This document shows, piece after piece, positions 53,051 through 60,782 of a stretch of DNA of 64,000 nucleotides. The stretch spans positions 116,796 to 180,795 of the forward strand of contig JAGLAZ010000001.1 of assembly GCA_018260565.1 (NCBI GenBank). The letters run 5' to 3'. Source of the DNA: Flavobacteriaceae bacterium. GTDB lineage: Bacteria; Bacteroidota; Bacteroidia; Flavobacteriales; Weeksellaceae. A model generated the notes under the pieces. The model did not search any database, was not told the origin of the DNA, and was given only the letters and a program-made list of their open reading frames with translations. The position numbers and the translations under genes are program-made. Position 1 is the first letter of the stretch, and each line of letters begins with the position of its first letter.

Positions 53051-55858
53051 ATGAAAAGCCCTGTCCAAGATACTTTCAATCCAAAAAAACAGATTTTCAT
53101 TAAAAATGCGCACCTCAATAATCTTAAAAATATTGATCTCTTACTTCCAAAAAATGCGCTTATTGTCATCACTGGGGTTTCAGGAAGTGGAAAATCTTCA
53201 CTTGCTTTTGATACCCTGTACGCTGAGGGACAAAGACGCTATGTAGAATCACTGAGTTCTTATGCACGGCAATTTTTAGGAAAATTAGAAAAACCTAAAG
53301 TAGATGATATTAAAGGTCTTGCTCCTTCCATTGCAATACAGCAAAAAGTAATTACTTCCAACCCTCGATCTACCGTAGGAACTACTACGGAAGTATACGA
53401 ATATGTAAAATTGCTTTTTGCACGTTTGGGAAAAACTTTTTCGCCAATCAGCGGAGAAGAAGTAAAAAAAGACAGTGTTTCGGATGTAATTGATTATATT
53501 AAATCCTTCCCTCCCGGTACGGAACTTACTTTAAAAGCAAAAAGAAATTGGGAAGCTGCAGAATTTGCTACTATCTTAAATGGATTAAAACTTTCTGGTT
53601 TTACGCGCTTAGAAGTTGATGGTAATTTAGCTCAAATTCAAGATTTAGAGGATTTTAAGTTTGTTCCAAATGAAGGGGCTTCTATTTATTTAGTCATAGA
53701 TCATTTCGAAACGGATGAAGATGAGGAAAATTTTCAGCGTTTAGCAGATTCTATTCAAATTGCCTTTTATGAGGGCAATGGGCGATGCGTAATTTCATGT
53801 TCTAAGACTAATACATCACGAGAATTTTCAAATAAATTTGAAAAGGATGGAATAGAATTTTTCGAACCCAGTCCGTATTTTTTTAGTTTTAATAATCCCA
53901 TTGGCGCGTGCCCCACTTGCGAAGGGTTTGGTATGGTGATAGGAATTGATGAAGACCTTGTTATACCGAATAAAAAATGGTCAGTTTATGAAGATTGTGT
54001 AGCATGTTGGAGGGGAGAAAGTATGAGTAAATGGAAAAAAGAATTTATCAGAAAAGTTCCAGATTTCCCTATTCATAAACCTTATTTTGAATTAAATAAA
54101 GCAGAAAAGGATCTTTTATGGAAAGGGCCTGAGGGTAAAAGTGATCCAAATTTCCCATCTATTACTAACTTTTTTTCCATGCTAGGAAGTAATCTAGGGA
54201 AAATGCAAAACCGAATTATGCTTGCGCGTTTTCGGGGGAAAACCAAATGTCATACTTGTGATGGTCTCCGGTTAAAAGAAGAGACCAGCTATGTAAAAAT
54301 AAATGAATACTGTATACAAGACTTTATAGTTTTGCCTTTAGATGAACTATCAGAAGTAATGAATTCCCTTAATTTTTCTGAATATGAGGAAAAAATTGCG
54401 AGCAGATTACTTTTTGAAATACGATCACGATTGGATTTTCTTGTAAAAGTTGGCTTAGGTTATTTAGATCTTAACAGAACAAGCCGTACATTATCCGGTG
54501 GAGAATCGCAAAGGATTAATCTTGCTACCAGTCTTGGTAGTTCCTTGGTGGGGAGTATCTATGTTTTGGATGAACCAAGTATAGGCTTACATAGCCGGGA
54601 TACACAAAATCTTATTAGTGTATTACATAATTTGCGAAATCTAGGTAATACCGTTATCGTGGTGGAACATGATGAGGATGTAATGCGAGCTGCAGATTAT
54701 ATTGTGGATATTGGTCCCGAAGCTGGAAACCTTGGTGGCCGCTTAATGTTTGCAGGTCCATATGATGAGCTCGCCCATTCAGGGACCTTAACTGCTGATT
54801 ATTTAACTCTTAAAAAAAAGATTTTTATTCCTAAAAAAAGAAGAAAACCTACTGGATATATTAAGATTAGAGGAGCACGAGTACATAATCTTGCTAATGT
54901 AGATGTAGATTTTCCCACCGGGCTCTTATGCGCAGTGAGTGGACTTTCAGGAAGTGGAAAATCTTCACTTTTAAAGGAAGTTTTATACCCTGGAATACTT
55001 TTAGGTTTAGGACAAGGCGGTAAAAAAGCGGATGTAGATTCAGTTGATTTTGAATTGAAGAATATCCAAGCTGTAGAAATGATAGACCAAAATCCCATAG
55101 GAAAATCAAGCCGGTCTAATCCAGTGACCTATCTTAAAGCTTATGATGATATCCGCACCTTATTTTCGAATCAAAAAACTGCGAAGGCCTTACACTTAAA
55201 ACCTAAACACTTTAGTTTTAATGTGGATGGGGGCCGATGTGATGAATGTAAAGGAGAGGGCGTAGTGCTGGTCTCTATGCAGTTTATGGCGGATATAGAA
55301 TTAAAATGTGAAGTATGTAACGGAAAACGCTTTAAGGATGAAATTTTAGAGGTAAAAATAGATTCTAAAAATATTAGCGATATTCTAGAGATGACGGTGG
55401 ATGATTCCATCCAATTCTTCACTGAAATGAATGAAAATAAGATTTCACAAAAACTGAAACCATTGCAAGAGGTAGGTTTAGGATATCTTCAGTTAGGTCA
55501 AAGTTCTTCCACCTTATCTGGAGGTGAGGCACAAAGAGTGAAATTAGCTTCCTATTTGGTAAAAGGTAACAGTCATGAAAAGACCTTATTTATATTTGAT
55601 GAACCCAGTACGGGCTTGCATTTTCATGATATCGAGAAACTTCTCGTATCATTTCGTGCCTTGTTAGAGTTAGGCCATTCCGTGATTGTAATAGAACATC
55701 AGCCAGATATCTTAGCTGCTTCGGATTGGATTATAGATGTTGGGCCAGGTGCTGGAAAATACGGTGGTACTATAGTTTTTAGCGGTACACCTGAAGATCT
55801 ATCCCAATGTGAAAATAGTTCCACAGCCCCTTTCATTAAGGAAAAACTAGAAAAATAA
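53051..55858 (+). CDS. excinuclease ABC subunit A (UvrA), first paralogue
   Basis: A 935-residue UvrA with two ABC ATPase modules: GVSGSGKSSLAFDTL near 40 and GLSGSGKSSLLKEVL near 633; the signatures SGGESQRINLA and SGGEAQRVKLA precede DEPSIGLH and DEPSTGLH. CPTC...CHTC and CDEC...CEVC zinc sites are intact. UvrA finds bulky DNA lesions and loads UvrB. It also has the UvrB-binding insert (residues about 150-250), unlike the UvrB-independent UvrA2 of other phyla. A second uvrA is 5 kb downstream on the other strand. It starts at ATG 53051 with a near-consensus TATCTTTA box upstream. Confidence 0.92.
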   Translation: MKSPVQDTFNPKKQIFIKNAHLNNLKNIDLLLPKNALIVITGVSGSGKSSLAFDTLYAEGQRRYVESLSSYARQFLGKLEKPKVDDIKGLAPSIAIQQKVITSNPRSTVGTTTEVYEYVKLLFARLGKTFSPISGEEVKKDSVSDVIDYIKSFPPGTELTLKAKRNWEAAEFATILNGLKLSGFTRLEVDGNLAQIQDLEDFKFVPNEGASIYLVIDHFETDEDEENFQRLADSIQIAFYEGNGRCVISCSKTNTSREFSNKFEKDGIEFFEPSPYFFSFNNPIGACPTCEGFGMVIGIDEDLVIPNKKWSVYEDCVACWRGESMSKWKKEFIRKVPDFPIHKPYFELNKAEKDLLWKGPEGKSDPNFPSITNFFSMLGSNLGKMQNRIMLARFRGKTKCHTCDGLRLKEETSYVKINEYCIQDFIVLPLDELSEVMNSLNFSEYEEKIASRLLFEIRSRLDFLVKVGLGYLDLNRTSRTLSGGESQRINLATSLGSSLVGSIYVLDEPSIGLHSRDTQNLISVLHNLRNLGNTVIVVEHDEDVMRAADYIVDIGPEAGNLGGRLMFAGPYDELAHSGTLTADYLTLKKKIFIPKKRRKPTGYIKIRGARVHNLANVDVDFPTGLLCAVSGLSGSGKSSLLKEVLYPGILLGLGQGGKKADVDSVDFELKNIQAVEMIDQNPIGKSSRSNPVTYLKAYDDIRTLFSNQKTAKALHLKPKHFSFNVDGGRCDECKGEGVVLVSMQFMADIELKCEVCNGKRFKDEILEVKIDSKNISDILEMTVDDSIQFFTEMNENKISQKLKPLQEVGLGYLQLGQSSSTLSGGEAQRVKLASYLVKGNSHEKTLFIFDEPSTGLHFHDIEKLLVSFRALLELGHSVIVIEHQPDILAASDWIIDVGPGAGKYGGTIVFSGTPEDLSQCENSSTAPFIKEKLEK

Positions 55859-56062
55859 AAAAGTTTTTTCAGACAATTTAAAATAGAGCATACTCATATT
55901 TTCATATCAACATAAAACCCAATCATTGGTTTCCCACTAAGATCTATTACTATTAATTGTTAGTCTAAAGTTATAAAGTGTTATTAAGCAAAATTAATAT
56001 ACTCTTATTATATTCTTAATATCCTGAAATTTGTTGAGGCTTACCTTTAATAAATTTTATAT
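55859..56062. other. 204-base AT-rich gap before the phytase-like gene
   Basis: I see no ORF or stable stem. TACCTTTA (one mismatch from the -7 box) lies about 20 bases before the next ATG and is the best promoter candidate. Confidence 0.4.
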
Positions 56063-57301
56063 ATGAAAAAATTATTAATTTGTTCAATTTCTATATTGGC
56101 AATAGCATCTTGCAAAAGCCGGGAAGATGTTTCTGATACTACCTTAGACTTCTCGCAATTGCCTCAGGAATTGCCGCTTGCGGAAACTTTAGCCTCGATA
56201 AATGGAGTGGCAGTACGGAATGGTGGTTTCGGATCCGGCGCAGCACAGCACCCAACAAGAAAAAACGAATTCTATGTAATCACTGACCGCGGGGCCAATA
56301 CAGATTATCTTGATGGTAAAAAATTCCTTGCACCATCATTTACCCCTACCGTTATGCACTTCAAACTAAATGCGTATGGATTAATTGAGGTACTTGAATA
56401 TATTAAATTGAAAAATCCTTCAAACCAGCCAATTTCTGGATTACCAAATCCTCCAGGAAAAGGTAGTACAGGCGAGATTGCCTATGATGCAAACGGTGTA
56501 AAAATAGGAACTGATGACTTCGGTTTAGATAGTGAAAGCATCGTGGCTGCACAAGACGGAACATTTTGGGTATCAGACGAATACGGTCCTCATATTGTTC
56601 ATTATGATGCTATGGGGAAAGAACTTGAAAGAATCAGCCCAATAGGCGTGAATACTGGGGGCAGAAAATTGCCAGCAGTTTTTGCAAAAAGACGTGCTAA
56701 TAGAGGGATGGAAGGATTATGTATCACCCCAGATGGCAAAACATTGGTCGGTGTGATGCAGTCTACCATGTATGTACCTACTAAGACCTTGGCTACCAAC
56801 AAAACATTAACCGGGGCTACCAGGCAATACCTGTACAAACAAGAAAACGCTACTACGGATTCCAACTCAGATATAACTGCAATTAGCAATACAGAATTTT
56901 TGGTAATTGAGCGAGATGGTAATTACGGTTCTCAAGGCGGAAGTAAAAAAGTGTACCGCATCAATTTGACCGGTGCAACAGATGTTTCATCTGCTAATTC
57001 TGCTGATGTAGACGGTTTGCTTGTTAATGGTAAAGCACTTGAACAACTGACTTGGGCTGAACTTTCAGCAGCCAATATTGTCCCAGTAAACAAATCGCTA
57101 GCAGTAGATTTAGTAGCAAAGCTTGGTTACGAGCACGATAAATTTGAAGGTTTGGTATATTTAGGAAATAATAAAATTGCCGTTTTTAATGACGATGATT
57201 TTGGGGTAACAGACGGTGGTAATGGTAATCCAATCGTAAAAATTCTTCCAAAAACAGGAAAGGTTGATAATGGTACCATGTATGTGGTGGACATTCAATA
57301 G
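56063..57301 (+). CDS. phytase-like esterase-domain lipoprotein
   Basis: A 412-residue exported lipoprotein. The signal peptide ends in the lipobox AIASC (Cys17). The mature protein has the pattern of the esterase-like activity of phytase family: NEFYVITDRGANTDYLDG near 76-93, SEDEYGPHIVHYD-like WVSDEYGPHIVHY near 171, GMEGLCITPDG near 215, and KFEGLVYLGNNKIAVFNDDDFGVTDGG near 377. Many members are phosphoesterases but activity is rarely shown. An own terminator follows. Confidence 0.82.
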   Translation: MKKLLICSISILAIASCKSREDVSDTTLDFSQLPQELPLAETLASINGVAVRNGGFGSGAAQHPTRKNEFYVITDRGANTDYLDGKKFLAPSFTPTVMHFKLNAYGLIEVLEYIKLKNPSNQPISGLPNPPGKGSTGEIAYDANGVKIGTDDFGLDSESIVAAQDGTFWVSDEYGPHIVHYDAMGKELERISPIGVNTGGRKLPAVFAKRRANRGMEGLCITPDGKTLVGVMQSTMYVPTKTLATNKTLTGATRQYLYKQENATTDSNSDITAISNTEFLVIERDGNYGSQGGSKKVYRINLTGATDVSSANSADVDGLLVNGKALEQLTWAELSAANIVPVNKSLAVDLVAKLGYEHDKFEGLVYLGNNKIAVFNDDDFGVTDGGNGNPIVKILPKTGKVDNGTMYVVDIQ

Positions 57302-57316
57302 ATAAATGTTTTAAAT

Positions 57317-57349
57317 TAAAAGAGCAACTCCATGTGGGTTGCTTTTTTT
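57317..57349 (+). terminator. intrinsic terminator after the phytase-like gene
   Basis: An AGCAAC / GTTGCT stem (57323-57328 and 57338-57343, with further pairing inward) followed by seven T. Confidence 0.85.
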
Positions 57350-57663
57350 GTTTTCATGCGTACTTAAAGTTGTATAAAAAAAAGTTGATTTATTTCCTAC
57401 AAATACTTTTAGTTATTGTAAGATGGCAATAAATAATATAACTGAGATTAAAAGATTTAATCTAATAATTAAGTTGTTAATGAGAGAAATATTGATCTTA
57501 ATACGTACTTTGAGTTATATATTTTATAAATTAATCAGGGATATCTGTTAAGTAGATTTGGTAAGTAATCACTAAAATAGATATTAATGTAAACTTAGTA
57601 AAAGACAAAAAATTATACTTTTGAAGAAGTTTCATTTATAATTTTATTTTGGAAAATAAACAA
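57350..57663. other. 314-base gene-free AT-rich stretch
   Basis: Located between the phytase-like gene and tRNA-Arg. No ORF over 40 codons of coding character. It holds one perfect -7 box on the + strand at 57616-57623 with no gene downstream (see finding). Confidence 0.5.
57616..57623 (+). promoter_or_regulatory. orphan TAnnTTTG -7 box
   Basis: TACTTTTG on the + strand. The only downstream features are antisense to tRNA-Arg and clpS, so it is either chance in AT-rich DNA or the start of an unannotated RNA. Confidence 0.3.
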
Positions 57664-57695
57664 TATTAAAACAAAATGGCAATCCATTTGTAAAA
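57664..57695 (-). terminator. terminator after tRNA-Arg
   Basis: On the minus strand ACAAATGG pairs with CCATTTTGT (one bulge) around a 4-base loop, followed by a T-rich run, just past the tRNA 3' end. Confidence 0.6.
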
Positions 57696-57696
57696 G

Positions 57697-57768
57697 TGGC
57701 CTCACCAAGAATCGAACTTGGATCTAAAGTTTAGGAAACTTCTATTCTATCCGTTGAACTATGAGGCC
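57697..57768 (-). tRNA. tRNA-Arg (anticodon CCU)
   Basis: A 72-nt cloverleaf on the minus strand: acceptor GGCCUCA with UGAGGCC, anticodon loop UUCCUAA on the stem GAAGU/ACUUU, T-loop UUCGAUU, discriminator A73. CCU reads the AGG codon. CCA is not encoded. Its 5' end is 4 bases after the clpS stop codon and no promoter box is seen between, so it is likely processed from the clpS message. Confidence 0.92.
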
Positions 57769-57772
57769 TACA

Positions 57773-58057
57773 TTATTGTACTTCTGCGCTGATACCTAAT
57801 TCTAATAGTTTGTTTTGCATAATTACCAACTCTTCTACATCTCCTGTTTTAACTATACATTTCCCCCGGTAATGGATCAGTAAAGTACACTGTGTGGCTT
57901 GCTCCAGATCATGATTGCAGACAGTAATTAAAGCTTCTATTACAAAATCAAACGTATTAACATCATCATTAAAAACTACGAGTTTTGCACCATCTGTGGG
58001 ATTTTCTAGGACTTCTACATCTCCTTCAGGCTGTGATTCTTCATTTGGTTTGCCCAA
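57773..58057 (-). CDS. clpS: ATP-dependent Clp protease adaptor ClpS
   Basis: A ClpS protein, 94 residues from the proposed TTG start. The core has VVFNDDVNTFDFVIEAL (the NDD...TF motif that contacts the N-degron and ClpA/C), CTLLIHYRGKCIVKTGDVEEL, and a C-terminal LLELGISAE. ClpS delivers N-end-rule substrates to ClpAP or ClpCP. The frame stays open upstream to 58186; ATG codons at 58129 and beyond overlap the CNNM gene and give non-family extensions. TTG at 58057 gives a normal length and clears the overlap, but a start at 58129 (26-base overlap) cannot be excluded. Confidence 0.85.
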   Translation of the reverse strand: MGKPNEESQPEGDVEVLENPTDGAKLVVFNDDVNTFDFVIEALITVCNHDLEQATQCTLLIHYRGKCIVKTGDVEELVIMQNKLLELGISAEVQ

Positions 58058-58103
58058 ATCTTGAGAATTACGCTTGGAGTGAGTGAAAAGTAAAAAATTT
58101 TGG

Positions 58104-59555
58104 TTATAAAGCAGTTGGATTTGAATCATTTCTGCGGTTTTCTTCAAGTGTAAGATCGAGCGGGAATTCCACATTTTCATTTTCAAGAATAATTTGGGAA
58201 TCAGGTGAATTTATACGGTAATTATAATCTTCTGGACGGTTTTTATAGGTTACTAACACCGTTTGTACTGATTTATTATTCATAGATAGTACTTTTATAT
58301 GATAATTTTGATACTCAAATTCTTGATTTTCCTCCGGGATATCTTTTAAATGATGCATGATAAATCCGGACATCGTATTATATTCGCCTTCCTCGGATAG
58401 CGGAAACTCTCGAGGCAAATATTCATTAATTTCATCTAAGTTTTGAGTGGCAAGTATTTTATAGACATTAGGTTCTATATTTTCTACAATTTTGTCTTCT
58501 TCGTCCTCCTCATCTTGAATTTCTCCAACTAATTCCTCTAAAATATCTTCTAAAGTTATTAAACCCTCAGTGCCGCCAAACTCATCAATCACGATAGCGA
58601 GATGCTGTTTCTTTTGCTGGAAAGTTTTAAGCAAATCACTTATTTTTTTTGATCCAACTACGAAAAATGGTTGACGCAGATAGCTCCTAAAATCAAAACT
58701 TTCCAAATTTTCGCCAGATTTTACAAATTCACGAATAATTTCTTTGGTATAAAAAATCCCAACTACATTATCTATGCTTCCTTCATAAACAGGAAGCCTA
58801 CTATAACCAGAATCTAATATGGTACTAAGAACTGTTTGCTTATTTACATCTATATCTAAGGCCTGAATATTCTGTCTGGGAACCATAATTTTCTTTGCTG
58901 AATGATCCGTAAAATCAAAAGCATTTTTTATAATCTCATAATTTTCCTCTTCTATAACACCACTATCTGCACTTTGTTTTACTAAAAGCTGAAGCTCTTC
59001 AGTAGAATGAATATCCTCTTCTGATGCTGGACTGATCTTTATTAATCGTAAGAATCCACTGCTAATAGAATTCATTAGCCAAATAAATGGCCTAAAAATT
59101 TGATAAAATAAATGTAATGGGCGCGCTATGAGTAAAGCGGTAGGCTCGGATTGCCGAATAGCAATGGATTTAGGAACCAATTCACCAAATACGATATGCA
59201 TTATAGTTATAATTAAAAAACTGGCAATTACGGAGATTGTGGTGATGGTAGTTTGACCTAAATTAACCCCTAAATTATTAAAAATACCTTCAAAAATATG
59301 ATGTAATGCGCTCTCTCCTACCCAACCCAAGGCTAGTGATGCAAGGGTAATTCCTAGCTGAGTCGCAGATAGGTAGGCGTCAAGATTTTTAATAATATCT
59401 TCTGCCCTTCTAGCTACAGAATTCCCTTCCGCAGCTTTAATTTGAATTTGAGAATAGCGAACTTTAACAATAGAAAATTCTGCTGCAACGAAAAAGCCGT
59501 TTAAAATTACAAGGATGAGTGCGAGTAGTAGCTTAAGCCAACTGTCAGGGTCCAT
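58104..59555 (-). CDS. CNNM/CBS-domain membrane protein (hemolysin C/CorC family)
   Basis: A 483-residue protein. The CNNM transmembrane domain (residues about 1-200; ALILVILNGFFVAAEFSIVKVR) is followed by a CBS pair (about 205-330, with VPRQNIQALDID and DEFGGTEGLITLEDILEELVGEIQDE) and a C-terminal CorC_HlyC domain. Relatives are Mg2+/Co2+ efflux proteins; GldE, a gliding protein of this family in Flavobacteria, is an alternative. A promoter box lies 22 bases upstream. Confidence 0.87.
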   Translation of the reverse strand: MDPDSWLKLLLALILVILNGFFVAAEFSIVKVRYSQIQIKAAEGNSVARRAEDIIKNLDAYLSATQLGITLASLALGWVGESALHHIFEGIFNNLGVNLGQTTITTISVIASFLIITIMHIVFGELVPKSIAIRQSEPTALLIARPLHLFYQIFRPFIWLMNSISSGFLRLIKISPASEEDIHSTEELQLLVKQSADSGVIEEENYEIIKNAFDFTDHSAKKIMVPRQNIQALDIDVNKQTVLSTILDSGYSRLPVYEGSIDNVVGIFYTKEIIREFVKSGENLESFDFRSYLRQPFFVVGSKKISDLLKTFQQKKQHLAIVIDEFGGTEGLITLEDILEELVGEIQDEEDEEDKIVENIEPNVYKILATQNLDEINEYLPREFPLSEEGEYNTMSGFIMHHLKDIPEENQEFEYQNYHIKVLSMNNKSVQTVLVTYKNRPEDYNYRINSPDSQIILENENVEFPLDLTLEENRRNDSNPTAL

Positions 59556-59576
59556 TAGGTAGGGTTATACAAAAGC

Positions 59577-59584
59577 CAAATATA
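59577..59584 (-). promoter_or_regulatory. TAnnTTTG -7 promoter box of the CNNM-clpS-tRNA-Arg unit
   Basis: Reads TATATTTG on the minus strand, 22 bases before the ATG at 59555. Confidence 0.6.
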
Positions 59585-59613
59585 CTGTTTTTCCTTTACG
59601 CAATTGGGAAACC

Positions 59614-60705
59614 TTAAACGTTGAAGCGGAAGTGCATAATGTCCCCATCTTTTACCATATATTCCTTGCCTTCTACGCTCAGTTTGCCAGCTTCTTTCAC
59701 TTTTGATTCAGAACCATATGTGATGAAATCTTGATATTTGATAACTTCTGCTCTAATAAAGCCTTTTTCAAAATCTGTGTGGATAACACCTGCAGCTTGC
59801 GGAGCAGTCCATCCTTGCCCTATTGTCCATGCACGAACTTCTTTTACTCCAGCGGTAAAATAGGTTTGAAGTTTTAATAAATCGTAGGCTTTGCGGATAA
59901 GTCTATTTATGCCTGGCTCTGTCATTCCAAGCTCTTCTAAAAACATTTGGCGCTCTTCAAAACTCTCTAATTCGTTAATATCGGCTTCTATTTGGGCAGC
60001 AATAACTACGGATTCTGCCTTTTCTGCAGCTGCCATCGATTGAATTTTTTCAATCCATGGATTACCATTTTTCAGCCCATCTTCATCTACGTTACATACA
60101 TATAGAACCGGTTTTTTAGTAAGAAGTTGGATATCATCTAGTGCTTCAGCATCGGATTCTAAGATGGGAAATTCACGAGCATTTTTACCTTCCTCCAAGA
60201 ATTTCTGAAGTTTAAGTAACATATCATGTTTAGCAATGTCTTCCTTTTTCCCACTTTTAAGAAACTTTTTAGCTTTATCAATCGCTTTTTCTACCGTTTC
60301 TAAATCTTTTAATTGAAGTTCTATGTCAATGATTTCTTTATCCCGAAGCGGATCTACAGAGCCTTCTACATGAATAATATTTCCATTATCAAAGCACCGA
60401 AGCACATGAATAATAGCTTCGCATTCTCTAATATTAGCCAAGAATTGATTTCCTAATCCTTCACCTTTACTAGCACCTTTAACAAGGCCAGCAATATCTA
60501 CTATTTCTACTACTGCAGGAAGTACCCGTTCTGGGTTTACCAATTTTTCTAATTCAAAAAGTCTTTCATCTGGTACAGAAACGGTCCCTAGATTCGGCTC
60601 AATAGTACAGAAAGGATAATTAGCAGATTGTGCTTTCGCATTACTGAGACAGTTAAACAAAGTGGATTTACCCACATTAGGAAGACCTACAATTCCGCAC
60701 TTCAT
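59614..60705 (-). CDS. ychF: redox-regulated ATPase YchF
   Basis: A 363-residue Obg-family P-loop protein (OLA1/YchF). It shows GLPNVGKSTLFNCL at 6-19, DIAGLVKGASKGEGLGNQFL near 69, NVDED (G4, altered as is normal for ATP-using YchF) near 202, and the C-terminal TGS domain with AWTIGQGWTAPQAAGVIHTDFEKGFIRAEV. It binds ribosomes and is linked to oxidative stress. The length is standard. Confidence 0.96.
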   Translation of the reverse strand: MKCGIVGLPNVGKSTLFNCLSNAKAQSANYPFCTIEPNLGTVSVPDERLFELEKLVNPERVLPAVVEIVDIAGLVKGASKGEGLGNQFLANIRECEAIIHVLRCFDNGNIIHVEGSVDPLRDKEIIDIELQLKDLETVEKAIDKAKKFLKSGKKEDIAKHDMLLKLQKFLEEGKNAREFPILESDAEALDDIQLLTKKPVLYVCNVDEDGLKNGNPWIEKIQSMAAAEKAESVVIAAQIEADINELESFEERQMFLEELGMTEPGINRLIRKAYDLLKLQTYFTAGVKEVRAWTIGQGWTAPQAAGVIHTDFEKGFIRAEVIKYQDFITYGSESKVKEAGKLSVEGKEYMVKDGDIMHFRFNV

Positions 60706-60726
60706 GGAAAAAAATTTTTAAAGTTG

Positions 60727-60734
60727 CAAAGATA
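60727..60734 (-). promoter_or_regulatory. TAnnTTTG -7 promoter box of ychF
   Basis: Reads TATCTTTG on the minus strand, 22 bases before the ychF ATG. Confidence 0.6.
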
Positions 60735-60782
60735 AGATAATTAAGGTGTTTTACTTTAAATAAGATATTTTTAGTAAGTTTT

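Noticed and set aside
58058-58186. Longer ClpS with an N-terminal extension overlapping the CNNM gene
   Set aside because: The added residues are the out-of-frame reading of the CNNM C-terminus and do not resemble ClpS; ATG 58129 is kept only as an alternative.
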